64,000 bases of DNA from Flavobacterium praedii. Its GTDB lineage: Bacteria; Bacteroidota; Bacteroidia; Flavobacteriales; Flavobacteriaceae. The stretch spans positions 2,319,001 to 2,383,000 of the forward strand of contig NZ_CP113948.1 of NCBI RefSeq assembly GCF_026810365.1, given 5' to 3'. Below, in pieces: positions 19,724 through 28,523 of this stretch (positions are counted from its first letter, which is position 1; each line of letters opens with the position of its first letter). A model generated the notes under the pieces. That model was not told where the DNA came from. It worked only from the letters and a program-made list of their open reading frames with translations, and did no database searches. Both the position numbers and the translations under genes were made by a program.

Positions 19724-20184
19724 ATTGGTTGTACTTTATAGCGTTTCGAAGCTAATTTGTAATAAGTGATTAAAGCATTAAGCTCGTTAATTTTGGTGGC
19801 CATAATTTCAGTAGGCGCATACACAATGAAGTCAACTCCTGTATTCGTATACTCGCTGTTTTGGTAAATGAACATTTTCCCCAAAAACACCGGTTTATTT
19901 TCCGCCCTGGTATAAATGTATTTTCTTGGAAAAGCGTTGCCATCGCTTATGTAAATGCGACGCTCTGAAACGTCAAGCGCATCGTTCAACACCTTACGCA
20001 AATAACATACTTGGCCAGTGTGTTCTATTTTGTACCAGTCCGCTATTCTCTTTTGCTTCCAGCTGTAGTGCAGGTCTGCAATTGGCGAAAGTAAAGCCTG
20101 AGCAAATGCCACGACCTTAGCCTTTCTTAATGCTGTAGGCAACAACAGTATTGCCAATTTTTTAAAATCGACATCATACCACAT
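19720..20184 (-). CDS. Baseplate/tail protein in the gp48 position (unknown)
   Basis: A 154-aa protein of no recognised family, overlapping the end of the gp47-like gene by 11 nt and the start of the collar gene by 4 nt. In Mu the gene after gp47 is gp48, which joins baseplate and fibre; position is the only argument for that role here. Confidence 0.55.
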   Translation of the reverse strand: MWYDVDFKKLAILLLPTALRKAKVVAFAQALLSPIADLHYSWKQKRIADWYKIEHTGQVCYLRKVLNDALDVSERRIYISDGNAFPRKYIYTRAENKPVFLGKMFIYQNSEYTNTGVDFIVYAPTEIMATKINELNALITYYKLASKRYKVQPI

Positions 20185-21043
20185 AGGTCACAGTATTAAA
20201 GTTTTCGATTTCAAAATAGCCCGCAACTGGAATGGTTTTCACGGTTATAGGTTGAAATGCACTATAACTATTTGTTGCTGTATTATAGTAGCTTGATGTT
20301 GCAACGGTGATATTGGCGTTATTCACACCTTCAACAGCTCGCAAATGTGCAATCAAGTCGTTCAATACTAATTCACCATCAAATGGCAGCGCCTTCATAT
20401 AAGAGCGGATTGCTTTTTCCACTGGTTTATCCCCGTTCAAAATGCTAACTCCGTTTTGGTCTATCACTAAGACGTCACGATAAATTTGCATATTCAAAAG
20501 CAATTTGTCTGCTGGGTTGTTGACTACGTTTAATTTTACACCCGCATATTTTACCTCAGACATATACTGAAGAAAAGCCGTGATTTGGGTATCGTCTAGC
20601 GGTTCCAAGGCGTCGCCAGACTCTCCAGCAACTTTAATCGTTAATCGATTACTCTCAATTGATTCCTTAACCGAGCAATACTTTATAATTTTTGAAGCTT
20701 CGATTTGGTCATCGATATAGCCTGTATTATCATACTTATCAGAGTCCACGAGCAAATCAAAACCGTATTGAAACGCCAAACTCATATTGCGGTACCATCT
20801 AGGTGTTCCGCTTTTTTGCTCATAAAGTGCCGTGTCAATTTCTTTTTTGTGGTTGTCGAATATTGATTCTAGCAGCCATATTGCAAAAGCTACTATGTCA
20901 AACAATATGGATTCTACAGAAACTTTCGAAAACTCATTTTCGAAAACCGCTCCAGCTTCAAAACCATAAGCAGCCTGCAAAACAGCATTACTCATAAATA
21001 AGCCTGTAATACTGTCCTTTATTTCTTTTATCGTTCTTGCCAT
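20174..21043 (-). CDS. Baseplate J-like protein (Mu gp47 type)
   Basis: A 289-aa wedge protein of the contractile-tail baseplate. The N-terminal helical region (SNAVLQAAYGFEAG, FDIVAFAIWLLESIFD) and the C-terminal DLIAHLRAVEGVNNANITVA fit the baseplate J/gp47 family. Shorter than Mu gp47, as in other Bacteroidota phages. It follows the gp46-like and a 96-aa protein in the usual baseplate order. Confidence 0.7.
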   Translation of the reverse strand: MARTIKEIKDSITGLFMSNAVLQAAYGFEAGAVFENEFSKVSVESILFDIVAFAIWLLESIFDNHKKEIDTALYEQKSGTPRWYRNMSLAFQYGFDLLVDSDKYDNTGYIDDQIEASKIIKYCSVKESIESNRLTIKVAGESGDALEPLDDTQITAFLQYMSEVKYAGVKLNVVNNPADKLLLNMQIYRDVLVIDQNGVSILNGDKPVEKAIRSYMKALPFDGELVLNDLIAHLRAVEGVNNANITVATSSYYNTATNSYSAFQPITVKTIPVAGYFEIENFNTVTYVV

Positions 21044-21333
21044 TATCCTACTATAAAATTTTTACCGATTATCATATAACCAATACCGTTTTTGCCAATT
21101 GATTCCTGTTGTATCGCATTAAAGTTTGTCGCTGGTCTATTGTATTCATCAAAAAAGGCAACAATCTTGTTTTTAGATGGCGCTGAAGCTTTGACCTCTT
21201 TACCTAATACTAAATCATCTGTTATAGCTACTTCATTGAGTAAAGACATTGCGAAGCTATTTTCGATGTCGCCTGTTAGCTCTAAAACTTTATCCAAAAA
21301 GCATTGCCCTTGGTATGCTGTATTTTTACTCAT
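21043..21333 (-). CDS. Small baseplate-module protein (unknown)
   Basis: A 96-aa protein from MSKNTAYQGQCF; an ATG three codons further up (21342) is possible. It lies between gp46-like and gp47-like genes and overlaps both, so it is translated with the baseplate genes. The text QGQCFLDKVLELTGDIENSF resembles proteins found in this place in other Bacteroidota phages. A LysM-like role at the hub is conceivable but not shown. Confidence 0.6.
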   Translation of the reverse strand: MSKNTAYQGQCFLDKVLELTGDIENSFAMSLLNEVAITDDLVLGKEVKASAPSKNKIVAFFDEYNRPATNFNAIQQESIGKNGIGYMIIGKNFIVG

Positions 21334-21664
21334 AACTAGCATTTATTAAAAGAGGTTGCCCCTCAGACAATTCTAATTTTTGCACAATCAAACCATCTTT
21401 TGCAAAATGTTCTCTTATCCTGTGTCGCATCCTTAAATAATCCTTATCCAATAGCAAGTCACTTATAGAAACTCCTATTGTAGGTTCAAATTTGAATTCT
21501 CCCGGTGACGCCATTAAAATCAAAGCCTGATTTTGGTTCATAGTTGGTCCAATTACCAAACCTTGAGTAATCTTACCGTCATTGCCTCGTAGTACTTCTA
21601 TTTTCAAATCAATACTTTCAACTGCGTTGACGCTATCATTAAGTTGTATGCCTCTATCTTTCAT
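21326..21664 (-). CDS. Baseplate wedge protein, gp46/GPW_gp25-like
   Basis: A 112-aa protein with the pattern of the gp25/W family: PGEFKFEPTIGVSISDLLL followed by RMRHRIREHFAKDG. It is the sheath-initiating wedge subunit in contractile tails. One nucleotide separates it from the spike gene upstream. Confidence 0.65.
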   Translation of the reverse strand: MKDRGIQLNDSVNAVESIDLKIEVLRGNDGKITQGLVIGPTMNQNQALILMASPGEFKFEPTIGVSISDLLLDKDYLRMRHRIREHFAKDGLIVQKLELSEGQPLLINASYE

Positions 21665-21665
21665 A

Positions 21666-22172
21666 TTAAACAGTATTTAAAATAGAATTAAACTGTGTTT
21701 TGATCTGATTTAATGCTGTTTTTGTAACTGCGTTTATCGCTCCTGGACCGTTAGGTGTATCAATGACCGAATTGCTAACTGTATCAATCAAATTCTCAAT
21801 CAATGCACCAAAATTTGCACTCGCATTCTTTAGAGTCACTTTCTGCGTGGTTCCGTCAACCTTAAACTCAAATGCACCGTTTTTATAAAGTACACTTTCA
21901 ACTGCATCCACCTTAATAACCATCAACCCTGAAAGCGTTCCCGTTTGGCTCATCAAAACCACTTCCGAACCTATTTTAGGAACAATCACAAAAGAATCTT
22001 GACCTTCATTGACAGTGGCACAAAGTCTGACATCGGTCAGAACCAAGTCAGAAACCAACCTTACCGTGCAAGTGTTGTTTTGAATCGAAACCACTTCAGC
22101 AGTGATTGCGAGGTTTGGATTAACCCCCAAAGCTTCAAGTAAGGCTCTTTTTATTTTTGATGCTTTGTCCAT
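21666..22172 (-). CDS. Baseplate spike protein, gp45/gpV-like
   Basis: A 168-aa protein with an N-terminal OB-fold-like region (AEVVSIQNNTCTVRLVSDLV, then PKIGSEVVLM) and a C-terminal tail typical of short membrane-piercing spikes. Position between the hub (gp44-like) and gp46-like genes supports the call. Confidence 0.65.
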   Translation of the reverse strand: MDKASKIKRALLEALGVNPNLAITAEVVSIQNNTCTVRLVSDLVLTDVRLCATVNEGQDSFVIVPKIGSEVVLMSQTGTLSGLMVIKVDAVESVLYKNGAFEFKVDGTTQKVTLKNASANFGALIENLIDTVSNSVIDTPNGPGAINAVTKTALNQIKTQFNSILNTV

Positions 22173-22196
22173 TTTTACTATTGCTTTTCGGTTACT

Positions 22197-22224
22197 ATTA
22201 CCCCTTCGGGGGTTAGGGGGCTAC
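22197..22224. repeat. CCCCTAACCCC-type palindromic repeat overlapping the hub stop codon
   Basis: CCCCTTCGGGGGTTAGGGGG (from 22201) belongs to the same G/C-rich family as 13106-13128 (groES-groEL) and 60197-60261 (rpsO-pnp). The hub gene's stop TAA lies inside it. Confidence 0.65.
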
Positions 22225-23190
22225 ACTTAATTTTATTCCCGGTTTAACAGTTCTTTTAAAACCCGCTTCATTGATTGAAGTGGTAACACTCACTATATAG
22301 TATTTGCCGTCCTTTTCAGGATAATCTTCATCTTTGATTGTTGCTGTATACGTTGGCTGTACGAATGGAATTGCCCATGTGTCAATCGTTCCGTCATACA
22401 TGTCTGCGGATCTTCTTATGAGTTCCGCATCAGCTATTTTTTTTAAGTCAATGGATCCTACAGAACCCACTTTAAGCGTTACCTTTTCGCCTCCAGTAGT
22501 ACCAGTAGTATAACTTTCTATTTTGCCCGATAAATTGGTTTTCTCAACCGTTACCTCTACTTTTCTATCGATGGCCTTTTTATATTCCAAAGCGTTGTTT
22601 TCAACATTGTGCTGCATACTATAAATTACGGCTCCTGACTTTTCCACATAAGGCGGGTGAATATGGAGCTGCTTTTTTTCAGTATTGAAATAAATGTTAG
22701 CTTTTGTTTCTTCAGCAATCTTTTTCAAAACATCATAAGCCGTGGCTTGGTGAATCACAAACTTTTCATAGCTAATATCATAGTCGCAAACAAGCGTAAA
22801 TGATGGGTCAATTTGGTCAATTAGTAGTTGAGCAATCTTTGGTACCGATGTCGGTTTGAGCTCCACGTTTTTGACTCCTTTTCGAAACAAAAACAGAGCA
22901 TCTTCACAAACAATTTTCAAAGAGCTATCCTTGGTTACCACTTCCTGAACATAGCCTACAAATTCCGTTTTCAAATCGTCATCATAACCCGCTTTAATGA
23001 TTACTTCAGAACCTCGTTTTACCTCATTAGCTATATTGAATACTTGATTCATATACGCCTCTGGCAAAGTGATTATAGCCGTATCTGTCAAATTATCAAC
23101 ACTACATTCAATGTCTATGGATTCCACTGTTTGCAAGGAGTAATTCACTCCATCGGTTTTGAATCTAATACTCCATCTGATGTTATACAT
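22213..23190 (-). CDS. Baseplate hub protein, gp44/gpP-like
   Basis: A 325-aa protein of the late-control gpD/gp44 hub family: N-terminal beta-rich domain (VESIDIECSVDNLTDTAIIT), then VKRGSEVIIKAGYDDDLKTE and FVGYVQEVV, and a central YDVLKKIAEETKANIYF. The last residues VAP and the stop are encoded by a palindromic repeat, so the C-terminus may have been altered by insertion of that repeat. It begins 1 nt inside the preceding gene. Confidence 0.75.
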   Translation of the reverse strand: MYNIRWSIRFKTDGVNYSLQTVESIDIECSVDNLTDTAIITLPEAYMNQVFNIANEVKRGSEVIIKAGYDDDLKTEFVGYVQEVVTKDSSLKIVCEDALFLFRKGVKNVELKPTSVPKIAQLLIDQIDPSFTLVCDYDISYEKFVIHQATAYDVLKKIAEETKANIYFNTEKKQLHIHPPYVEKSGAVIYSMQHNVENNALEYKKAIDRKVEVTVEKTNLSGKIESYTTGTTGGEKVTLKVGSVGSIDLKKIADAELIRRSADMYDGTIDTWAIPFVQPTYTATIKDEDYPEKDGKYYIVSVTTSINEAGFKRTVKPGIKLSVAP

Positions 23191-23855
23191 TACACTTTCT
23201 CTTTAATCAATAAATCATACGAAAAATCACTTACCAATTTCAGCTCATACGCCTGTACGTTTTCGCCTTTGGTAAAAGGAAAGCTATAATCTTCAATGAC
23301 TACTTTAGTAATCCCCAACAATTCCAGAGGATGGCTATAGACATACAATTCTTTGGAATGTTTTAAAAAGTTAAACAATTGAACAAATTGGTCTTTTGGA
23401 AAACAGTCCTCAGGCTTGCCCTGCATTATACTACCAATCAGAACGCCTGTAACCGTAATATCAAAGTCCTTACGACTCCAACGCTCCTTTATCGTTCCAA
23501 TAAGGTTTTCACCTTGTTTGGCCACATTTCGTTTCACAATGTTATTCCCTGAAGAAATATTTATCATTGGCTCGTAAGGGAAAACCCAGCGAACGCCCTT
23601 CTCCTTAAAAGAAAAGCTAAGCGGAAAAAACTGCTTTTGTTGGTCTATTGCATTTGGAGTCGTCCAATTGTCATTCACATTGATAGCTCTCCCACGTTCA
23701 ACAGCTACGTTCGTATTGTTTTTCAAAGGCAAAAACGGAATAACAGGAAGCACGTGCTTAGCCAGTTCATTATTCACAACATTGGCGTTCTGAATTAATG
23801 TAACGGCACGGCTCCCCATTAAACTTGCAAATAATATGTCTTGATTGTCTAGCAT
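23190..23855 (-). CDS. Tail protein in the gp43 position (DUF6046-like)
   Basis: A 221-aa protein placed between the tape measure and the hub, where Mu has gp43 (N), a DNA-circularisation/tail-proximal protein. The text DFDITVTGVLIGSIMQGKPE, with KHSKELYVYSHPLELLGITK, fits a Bacteroidota phage family I recall as DUF6046. Role in hub-tube connection is inferred from position. Confidence 0.6.
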   Translation of the reverse strand: MLDNQDILFASLMGSRAVTLIQNANVVNNELAKHVLPVIPFLPLKNNTNVAVERGRAINVNDNWTTPNAIDQQKQFFPLSFSFKEKGVRWVFPYEPMINISSGNNIVKRNVAKQGENLIGTIKERWSRKDFDITVTGVLIGSIMQGKPEDCFPKDQFVQLFNFLKHSKELYVYSHPLELLGITKVVIEDYSFPFTKGENVQAYELKLVSDFSYDLLIKEKV

Positions 23856-23890
23856 TAAAACTTCTAATTTCTTATTTCTAATCTCTAACT

Positions 23891-25870
23891 TTAAGTTGCG
23901 CTCCCAGCCATTGCTAAAATTCTTAATAGTTCATCTGCCACACCTTCACCAGATTGTTTAGCGGTTTCTTTACCACCGCTTACCGTTCCAGCTTTTAAAC
24001 CGATTAATTCCTCAATTTTTATCGTGATGTAATTATGCTTAGTTCCTCCAGTGGCCACTGATTCGTTATTCTTTTTCATATTGCCAGACTGTCCAGTTCC
24101 TAAACCGCCGTTGTTTTGACCTAAGTTAGTACCAGGAATGCCCGGTGTGCTAATTCCGTTTTCTTCAGTAGCTTTCTTTTCCTTTTTCCATTTTACAGAA
24201 TCATAAGCAGCTCTAAATTCACCAGCGGCTTGCATAGCAGTACCACCTGCTTTTTTGTAACCATCAACGATTGATTTTTTACGAGCTTCAACTTGTGCAT
24301 TGAGTTGGGATATTTGAGCATTATTGGCTGCGGTATTACCCAAACCAACAACATTCTTAAACTTATACCACGCAATCTGAATTTTATTAATGCCTATCAT
24401 GAAGCCATTTACCAAAGTATTGAAATGGGCTTTTGCAGTTTGAACATACGCCACAAATAGCAATTTTGCGCCATTAACAGTATGTTTCCAAGCTTTTCCC
24501 CAGCCTTCAGTTTTCGAAATGACTATAGTAATCGCTGTAATCAACGCGGTAACACCAAGAACAATCGCTATTACTGGATTCATACCCATTACTGCATTAA
24601 ATGCCGCTTGAGTACCAGTCCAAAGCTTGGTCGCTCCTGATACTACATTCGTCCATAAAGCTTGAAGTTTGGTCGCACTGGTCATTGTCGAAAAGACTTT
24701 AGTAGCACCACTAAACAAAGGCATCATGTTTGAAAAGTCTTGAGCTGTTTTCCCAATCACGTTAGCATAGCCCAACAAACCATTTGTACCGTTAAACAGA
24801 GAAATTTTAAAATCATCTAAACGAGCTTGCAAATGTTTGTTTTTTTCTTCAGGGGCTTCCATAACAATAGCTGCCTGCTCATAGGCTGTATTCGTTCCAG
24901 TCACCGCTTTGGTCAATCGTTCAGCCTCTTCGGTTCCTGAGATCATCGCGAGAGCTGCTGCGTTATTTTCTTTGCCAAAAAGCTTAGTAATCAAGGCTTG
25001 GTCACCCATAATACTTTTTAACGGCTTCAAGCGTTCAGATAATGAAACAGAGTTATCAGTAAGCCTATTAACATCAACACCAGCAGCTGCTAATTCCGCT
25101 TTAGTGTCTTTTGGCAAAAATCGTCCTTGTGCCAAAGTAGCCATCACGTTACGCAAAGCCACACCTCCTTCAGCCCCTTTCTTTCCACTTTTATCTAAAA
25201 CTTGGATAAAGGCGTTCGTTTCTTCAAAACCTACATTAGCTGTTTTTGCCGCTAAACCTGTTTGCTCCAAGGCTTCAGCAATTTGTGGCAACTCAGCAGA
25301 ACCTTCTTTGGCAGATGCTGCCATTACATTGTTCATTCGAGCCATTTCCTTAGCCGCCTTAATAGGGTCTTTTGTGGAAATTTGGTATTGATTCATTGCT
25401 GTGGTAAGAACGTTGGTTGCTGCTACCGTATCACCGCCCATCAATTTTGAAGTAATAGAAACCTCTTTTCCCATAGATTGCAAAGCCTTAGGCATTTTTG
25501 CAATTTCGGGGGACAGTTTAGATAAAATCAGTTTATAAGATTCTACTCCCTCAGCGGCAGTACCTCCAAATGTTTTGGCGTTTTGTCGTGCATAGCCTTC
25601 AATTTCTTTCAAGCTTTTGCCTGTAACTCCTGTAATAGCCTGAAGATCGTACATATTTGTACTGAGCTTCATACCCGGCTCATTCATACTATTAATTCCG
25701 TCAGCTGCCGCACTTACATTTTGAATGAAGGCGTTCATACTAACGGAATTGAATTTCTTTTGTATTTTATCAATACCCGTTTGAACGTTGTTTGAAAACT
25801 TATTAAAATTCGCGTTGACCTTATCAAAGTTGCTGTTGATCTGAATGATATAGCTTAAGGTATTGCTCAT
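23891..25870 (-). CDS. Tail tape measure protein
   Basis: A 659-aa tape measure of the TP901 type: N-terminal coiled region, then the core around LQAITGVTGKSLKEIEGYAR, KGAEGGVALRNVMATLAQGR and KLFGKENNAAALAMISG. A hydrophobic region (about 425-460, MGMNPVIAIVLGVTALITAI) probably enters the host membrane during DNA ejection. Length sets tail length, implying a short contractile tail. It starts 6 bp after the end of the frameshifted chaperone reading frame. Confidence 0.9.
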   Translation of the reverse strand: MSNTLSYIIQINSNFDKVNANFNKFSNNVQTGIDKIQKKFNSVSMNAFIQNVSAAADGINSMNEPGMKLSTNMYDLQAITGVTGKSLKEIEGYARQNAKTFGGTAAEGVESYKLILSKLSPEIAKMPKALQSMGKEVSITSKLMGGDTVAATNVLTTAMNQYQISTKDPIKAAKEMARMNNVMAASAKEGSAELPQIAEALEQTGLAAKTANVGFEETNAFIQVLDKSGKKGAEGGVALRNVMATLAQGRFLPKDTKAELAAAGVDVNRLTDNSVSLSERLKPLKSIMGDQALITKLFGKENNAAALAMISGTEEAERLTKAVTGTNTAYEQAAIVMEAPEEKNKHLQARLDDFKISLFNGTNGLLGYANVIGKTAQDFSNMMPLFSGATKVFSTMTSATKLQALWTNVVSGATKLWTGTQAAFNAVMGMNPVIAIVLGVTALITAITIVISKTEGWGKAWKHTVNGAKLLFVAYVQTAKAHFNTLVNGFMIGINKIQIAWYKFKNVVGLGNTAANNAQISQLNAQVEARKKSIVDGYKKAGGTAMQAAGEFRAAYDSVKWKKEKKATEENGISTPGIPGTNLGQNNGGLGTGQSGNMKKNNESVATGGTKHNYITIKIEELIGLKAGTVSGGKETAKQSGEGVADELLRILAMAGSAT

Positions 25871-25875
25871 TACAT

Positions 25876-26327
25876 TTAGTTGTTTTCTGATTTTCGGATA
25901 AAGATTAATTCTGCATATTTAGAAGCCCACTCTTCGTCAGTTAAGTCATCAGGATTGAGATGAAAATAATATCTCAATTGGGCGTTCGCTATTCTGAGCC
26001 AGTCATTCTCATTGACTGCTAATGACTCTACAGCTTTTCCAGTTCAAACTGTTCAAAAGCGCATATTTCATCCAGTTGCGGACAAATACCCAAAAAAAGC
26101 GCATCATTTGTCATAATTTCCTCATCGCCGTGAAGCCAGCAGCTTTTTAGGATTGAGGCATTAAAGTTTAAAGGATCTTGCTGTGAAGCAGTAGTGGCAA
26201 AACTTAGCTCTTTACGAGTAGGTTTTCTCAGATAACATATTTTATTAGATTCTGGCGCTTTCAAAGCGTAGACACTTACGTGTTCTTGCTTCCAAGCTTC
26301 TATTTGTTCTGGTGTTGCTGTTTTCAT
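25876..26327 (-). CDS. Tail assembly chaperone, with predicted -1 frameshift product
   Basis: The zero frame gives 99 aa (MKTATPEQIEAWKQEHVSV to ELEKL, stop at 26030-26028). The -1 frame is open across that stop and runs to 25876, ending WASKYAELIFIRKSENN just before the tape measure. Shifting at GGAAAAG (26040-26034) would yield a fusion of about 150 aa. Paired short and long chaperones made by frameshifting directly upstream of the tape measure are a conserved feature of long-tailed phages (lambda G/GT, Mu gp41 region). No independent start fits the downstream frame well. Confidence 0.75.
26001..26040 (-). promoter_or_regulatory. Predicted -1 ribosomal frameshift signal
   Basis: On the transcript GGAAAAG (26040-26034) offers an A-AAG slip. 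Six nucleotides later a 7-bp stem AGTCATT (26027-26021) / AATGACT (26007-26001) forms with a 13-nt loop. The zero-frame TAG lies in the 6-nt spacer. Spacing and stem are typical of programmed -1 sites. Confidence 0.6.
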
Positions 26328-26378
26328 TGTTTGTTGTTGTTTTTATTAAGGCATTCCCTGAGGAATGCCTTTTTGTCT

Positions 26379-26792
26379 TTATGCTTGATTTAAAACGGCT
26401 AATGCAATAAATGGAATGGTAATTTCCATGTTTTTGTCGCCTTGCTTTAGCTCTTTGGGGGCTTCAGTAAAGCTGATACCCACGATTCTATCCGTAACCA
26501 TGGCATCGCCTAAGGATGGATTTCCAAAGGCTACAATCCCGTCAAGGTTTAAACCTAAAATAGATCCGTTGCCCGCTCGCTCTAAAGCAATTAATTCCGA
26601 TTGCAAAACAGTGATTTCACCCTCTACGGTTACATTACCAGTTTGAATGCTGTGTGCAAAACGTCCTTTTGCGAATAGCGCTTCTTTTTCGGCTTTCTCC
26701 GTGTACTTCATGCCTCGGATTCCCGTAACATCTCTCCCTCCCAAAACAAGAGTAAGATCTGCCCATTCGTATTGTCTTGAATTAAATGCCAT
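26379..26792 (-). CDS. Tail tube protein
   Basis: A 137-aa protein from MAFNSRQYEWADLTLVLGG. An ATG ten codons upstream lies inside the sheath gene and is less likely. The pattern of VLGGRDVTGIRGMKYTEKAE, GNVTVEGEITVLQSELIAL and a C-terminal ITIPFIAL fits phage tube subunits of the Mu gp40 type. It lies directly behind the sheath gene and before the chaperone, the standard order. Confidence 0.8.
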   Translation of the reverse strand: MAFNSRQYEWADLTLVLGGRDVTGIRGMKYTEKAEKEALFAKGRFAHSIQTGNVTVEGEITVLQSELIALERAGNGSILGLNLDGIVAFGNPSLGDAMVTDRIVGISFTEAPKELKQGDKNMEITIPFIALAVLNQA

Positions 26793-26793
26793 A

Positions 26794-27990
26794 TTATTGT
26801 CCTGTATTAAAACCGATTGCAAACTCTAATAATCTGCCATAACCGTGAGGTCTAACGCCTATTCTTCCTTTGATAATAGAATCTTGAGCAACGTTATTAG
26901 TAACATCAATCACACATTCCACCCCGTTATCATTTGCCACAGTAGGGTCTACAGAAAGCTCACCTTTCGCCGACATTTCTTGGGCAATTACTCTCACTAC
27001 TTCAGCTTCCAAAGCCTTAGCGTATGCCGCTTGAATTTTTCCTTCGTTCGTTAACGGAACGGTGTCCAGGATAAAATTAGTTAGCGTTTGATTGGCCAAA
27101 ACATAAGCTTTATCAATTACACGTCTGCGTGTGAGGTAATGGTAATCGTCCTCAACCTCACAAGCTAGCATATCATCTACAAAATAGTAACCGCTTTTTC
27201 CTGTGTGAGTGGTCAAAGTGAGAAAGCCTTTGTTATACAAAGCATCAATATTAACTTGCTCTACAGGCGTGTCTACTATGTAAAATTCAAGAGGGCTTAA
27301 TGCGCCATCTTTTACACGACCTACATTTACATGCACCTGATTTTTAGCAATTCTACCCGCCAACACTCCAACGGCAGCACCTTTGGAGGCTGTGGCTCCT
27401 GTTCTTTTTTCAGTATCACCAATCAATACCGCAACACGGTTGTAAGTTGTATTACTGAAACCAACCAAGTCAGCAGCGACACCAGTATAATTGTAGCCTT
27501 CAAGAATAAAGACTAAGGGCTGTGTTTTCTCTTCGGTATAGGTTTCAGCGATCAATTGAGCCGCTGCCAATGTTGTTGGAAATCCAGTTCTCAAACCTGC
27601 CGTTACTTCGTCATCGTCAGCTGATGGCGCATATTTAGCCACAACAAAGCGAATTCTTCTATTTGATGCTGTGAGTACCACTTTTGAGTCATCAATCAAT
27701 TGATCTAATGTTCTCGTTTTGGCTACACCATAAATCCAAAGCTCAGTTCCAGAACCTGCCTCTGCATAAAATTCTTTGATTGTTTTATGCAATTCGTAGT
27801 TTCCAGCCACAGTAGGTATAATGCCCAAAGCCTCAGCTTCAGCTAGCGAATACACCGTGTATGGTGTGCTAAGAGCAAAGCCACCATTGGCAACGGCGCT
27901 GGCAACAATTACACAAACACCGTCTGGGCTTGTGGTAACGCTTCCAATATTGCCGTTTTCAAAGGCTATATTTACACTTGGTTTTCCCAT
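26794..27990 (-). CDS. Tail sheath protein (DUF2586-like)
   Basis: A 398-aa contractile sheath subunit. N-terminal ANGGFALSTPYTVYSLAEAE and a C-terminal domain with TNNVAQDSIIKGRIGVRPHG match the Bacteroidota Mu-like sheath family. The presence of a sheath shows a myovirus-type tail. Confidence 0.82.
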   Translation of the reverse strand: MGKPSVNIAFENGNIGSVTTSPDGVCVIVASAVANGGFALSTPYTVYSLAEAEALGIIPTVAGNYELHKTIKEFYAEAGSGTELWIYGVAKTRTLDQLIDDSKVVLTASNRRIRFVVAKYAPSADDDEVTAGLRTGFPTTLAAAQLIAETYTEEKTQPLVFILEGYNYTGVAADLVGFSNTTYNRVAVLIGDTEKRTGATASKGAAVGVLAGRIAKNQVHVNVGRVKDGALSPLEFYIVDTPVEQVNIDALYNKGFLTLTTHTGKSGYYFVDDMLACEVEDDYHYLTRRRVIDKAYVLANQTLTNFILDTVPLTNEGKIQAAYAKALEAEVVRVIAQEMSAKGELSVDPTVANDNGVECVIDVTNNVAQDSIIKGRIGVRPHGYGRLLEFAIGFNTGQ

Positions 27991-28523
27991 TATTTAGTGT
28001 TTTTAGATGGTTTTACTACTTTTTGAGCTTCTTCAGTTGCTGGTGCATCTGTAGTCACTTCTTCTTTTGTAACTTCTTCAGTTGCTGGTACAGCTGTAGT
28101 CACTTCTTCTTTTGTGGCTTCTTCAGTTGCCGGTACAGCTGTAGTCACTTCTTCTTTTGTGGCTTCTTCAGTTGCTGGTACAGCTGTAGTCACTTCTTCT
28201 TTTGGAACTTCTTCAGTTGCTGGTGCAGTTTTAGTCCCTTTCTCTTTTGGAGCTTCTTTAGTTGCTGGTGCAGTTTTAGTCCCTTTCTCTTTTGGAGCTT
28301 CTTTAGTTGCTGGTGCATCTGTAGTCACTTCTTCTTTTGAAGCTTCGTCAATCTCTTCACCTACAACTTCTAAATGATCTGGATTAAGAACCAATTCTAC
28401 TTTTTTGTCCTCTAATGATTTGGCGTGCATTTTAGCATCGTTATCATTATAAAAACATTCTCCATCAGCAGTTACGTGAACTTGCTTTAATTGCGGATTA
28501 CTTTCAAAAATCTTGTGTTTCAT
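27990..28523 (-). CDS. Phage protein with a 15-residue repeat tail
   Basis: A 177-aa protein. Residues 1-60 form a compact domain (MKHKIFESNPQLKQVHVTAD, then ECFYNDNDAKMHAKSL). The rest is built of 15-residue repeats of the type KEEVTTAVPATEEAT, encoded by a 45-bp tandem repeat. It starts 1 nt inside the spanin-like gene and ends on the first base of the sheath start. Such N-terminal domains occur next to the sheath in related phages. The repeat tail is probably disordered and could vary in copy number. Confidence 0.65.
   Translation of the reverse strand: MKHKIFESNPQLKQVHVTADGECFYNDNDAKMHAKSLEDKKVELVLNPDHLEVVGEEIDEASKEEVTTDAPATKEAPKEKGTKTAPATKEAPKEKGTKTAPATEEVPKEEVTTAVPATEEATKEEVTTAVPATEEATKEEVTTAVPATEEVTKEEVTTDAPATEEAQKVVKPSKNTK
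28020..28345. repeat. 45-bp in-frame tandem repeat
   Basis: About seven 45-bp units (period visible at 28051, 28096, 28141, 28186, 28231, 28276 and 28321), most containing GTCACTTCTTCTTTTG or a variant with GTCCCTTTCTCTTTTG. The period is a multiple of three, so copy-number change would keep the reading frame. Confidence 0.9.

Noticed and set aside
28020..28345. CRISPR-like array
   Set aside because: The 45-bp repeats are contiguous without spacers and encode an in-frame peptide repeat; there are no cas genes.
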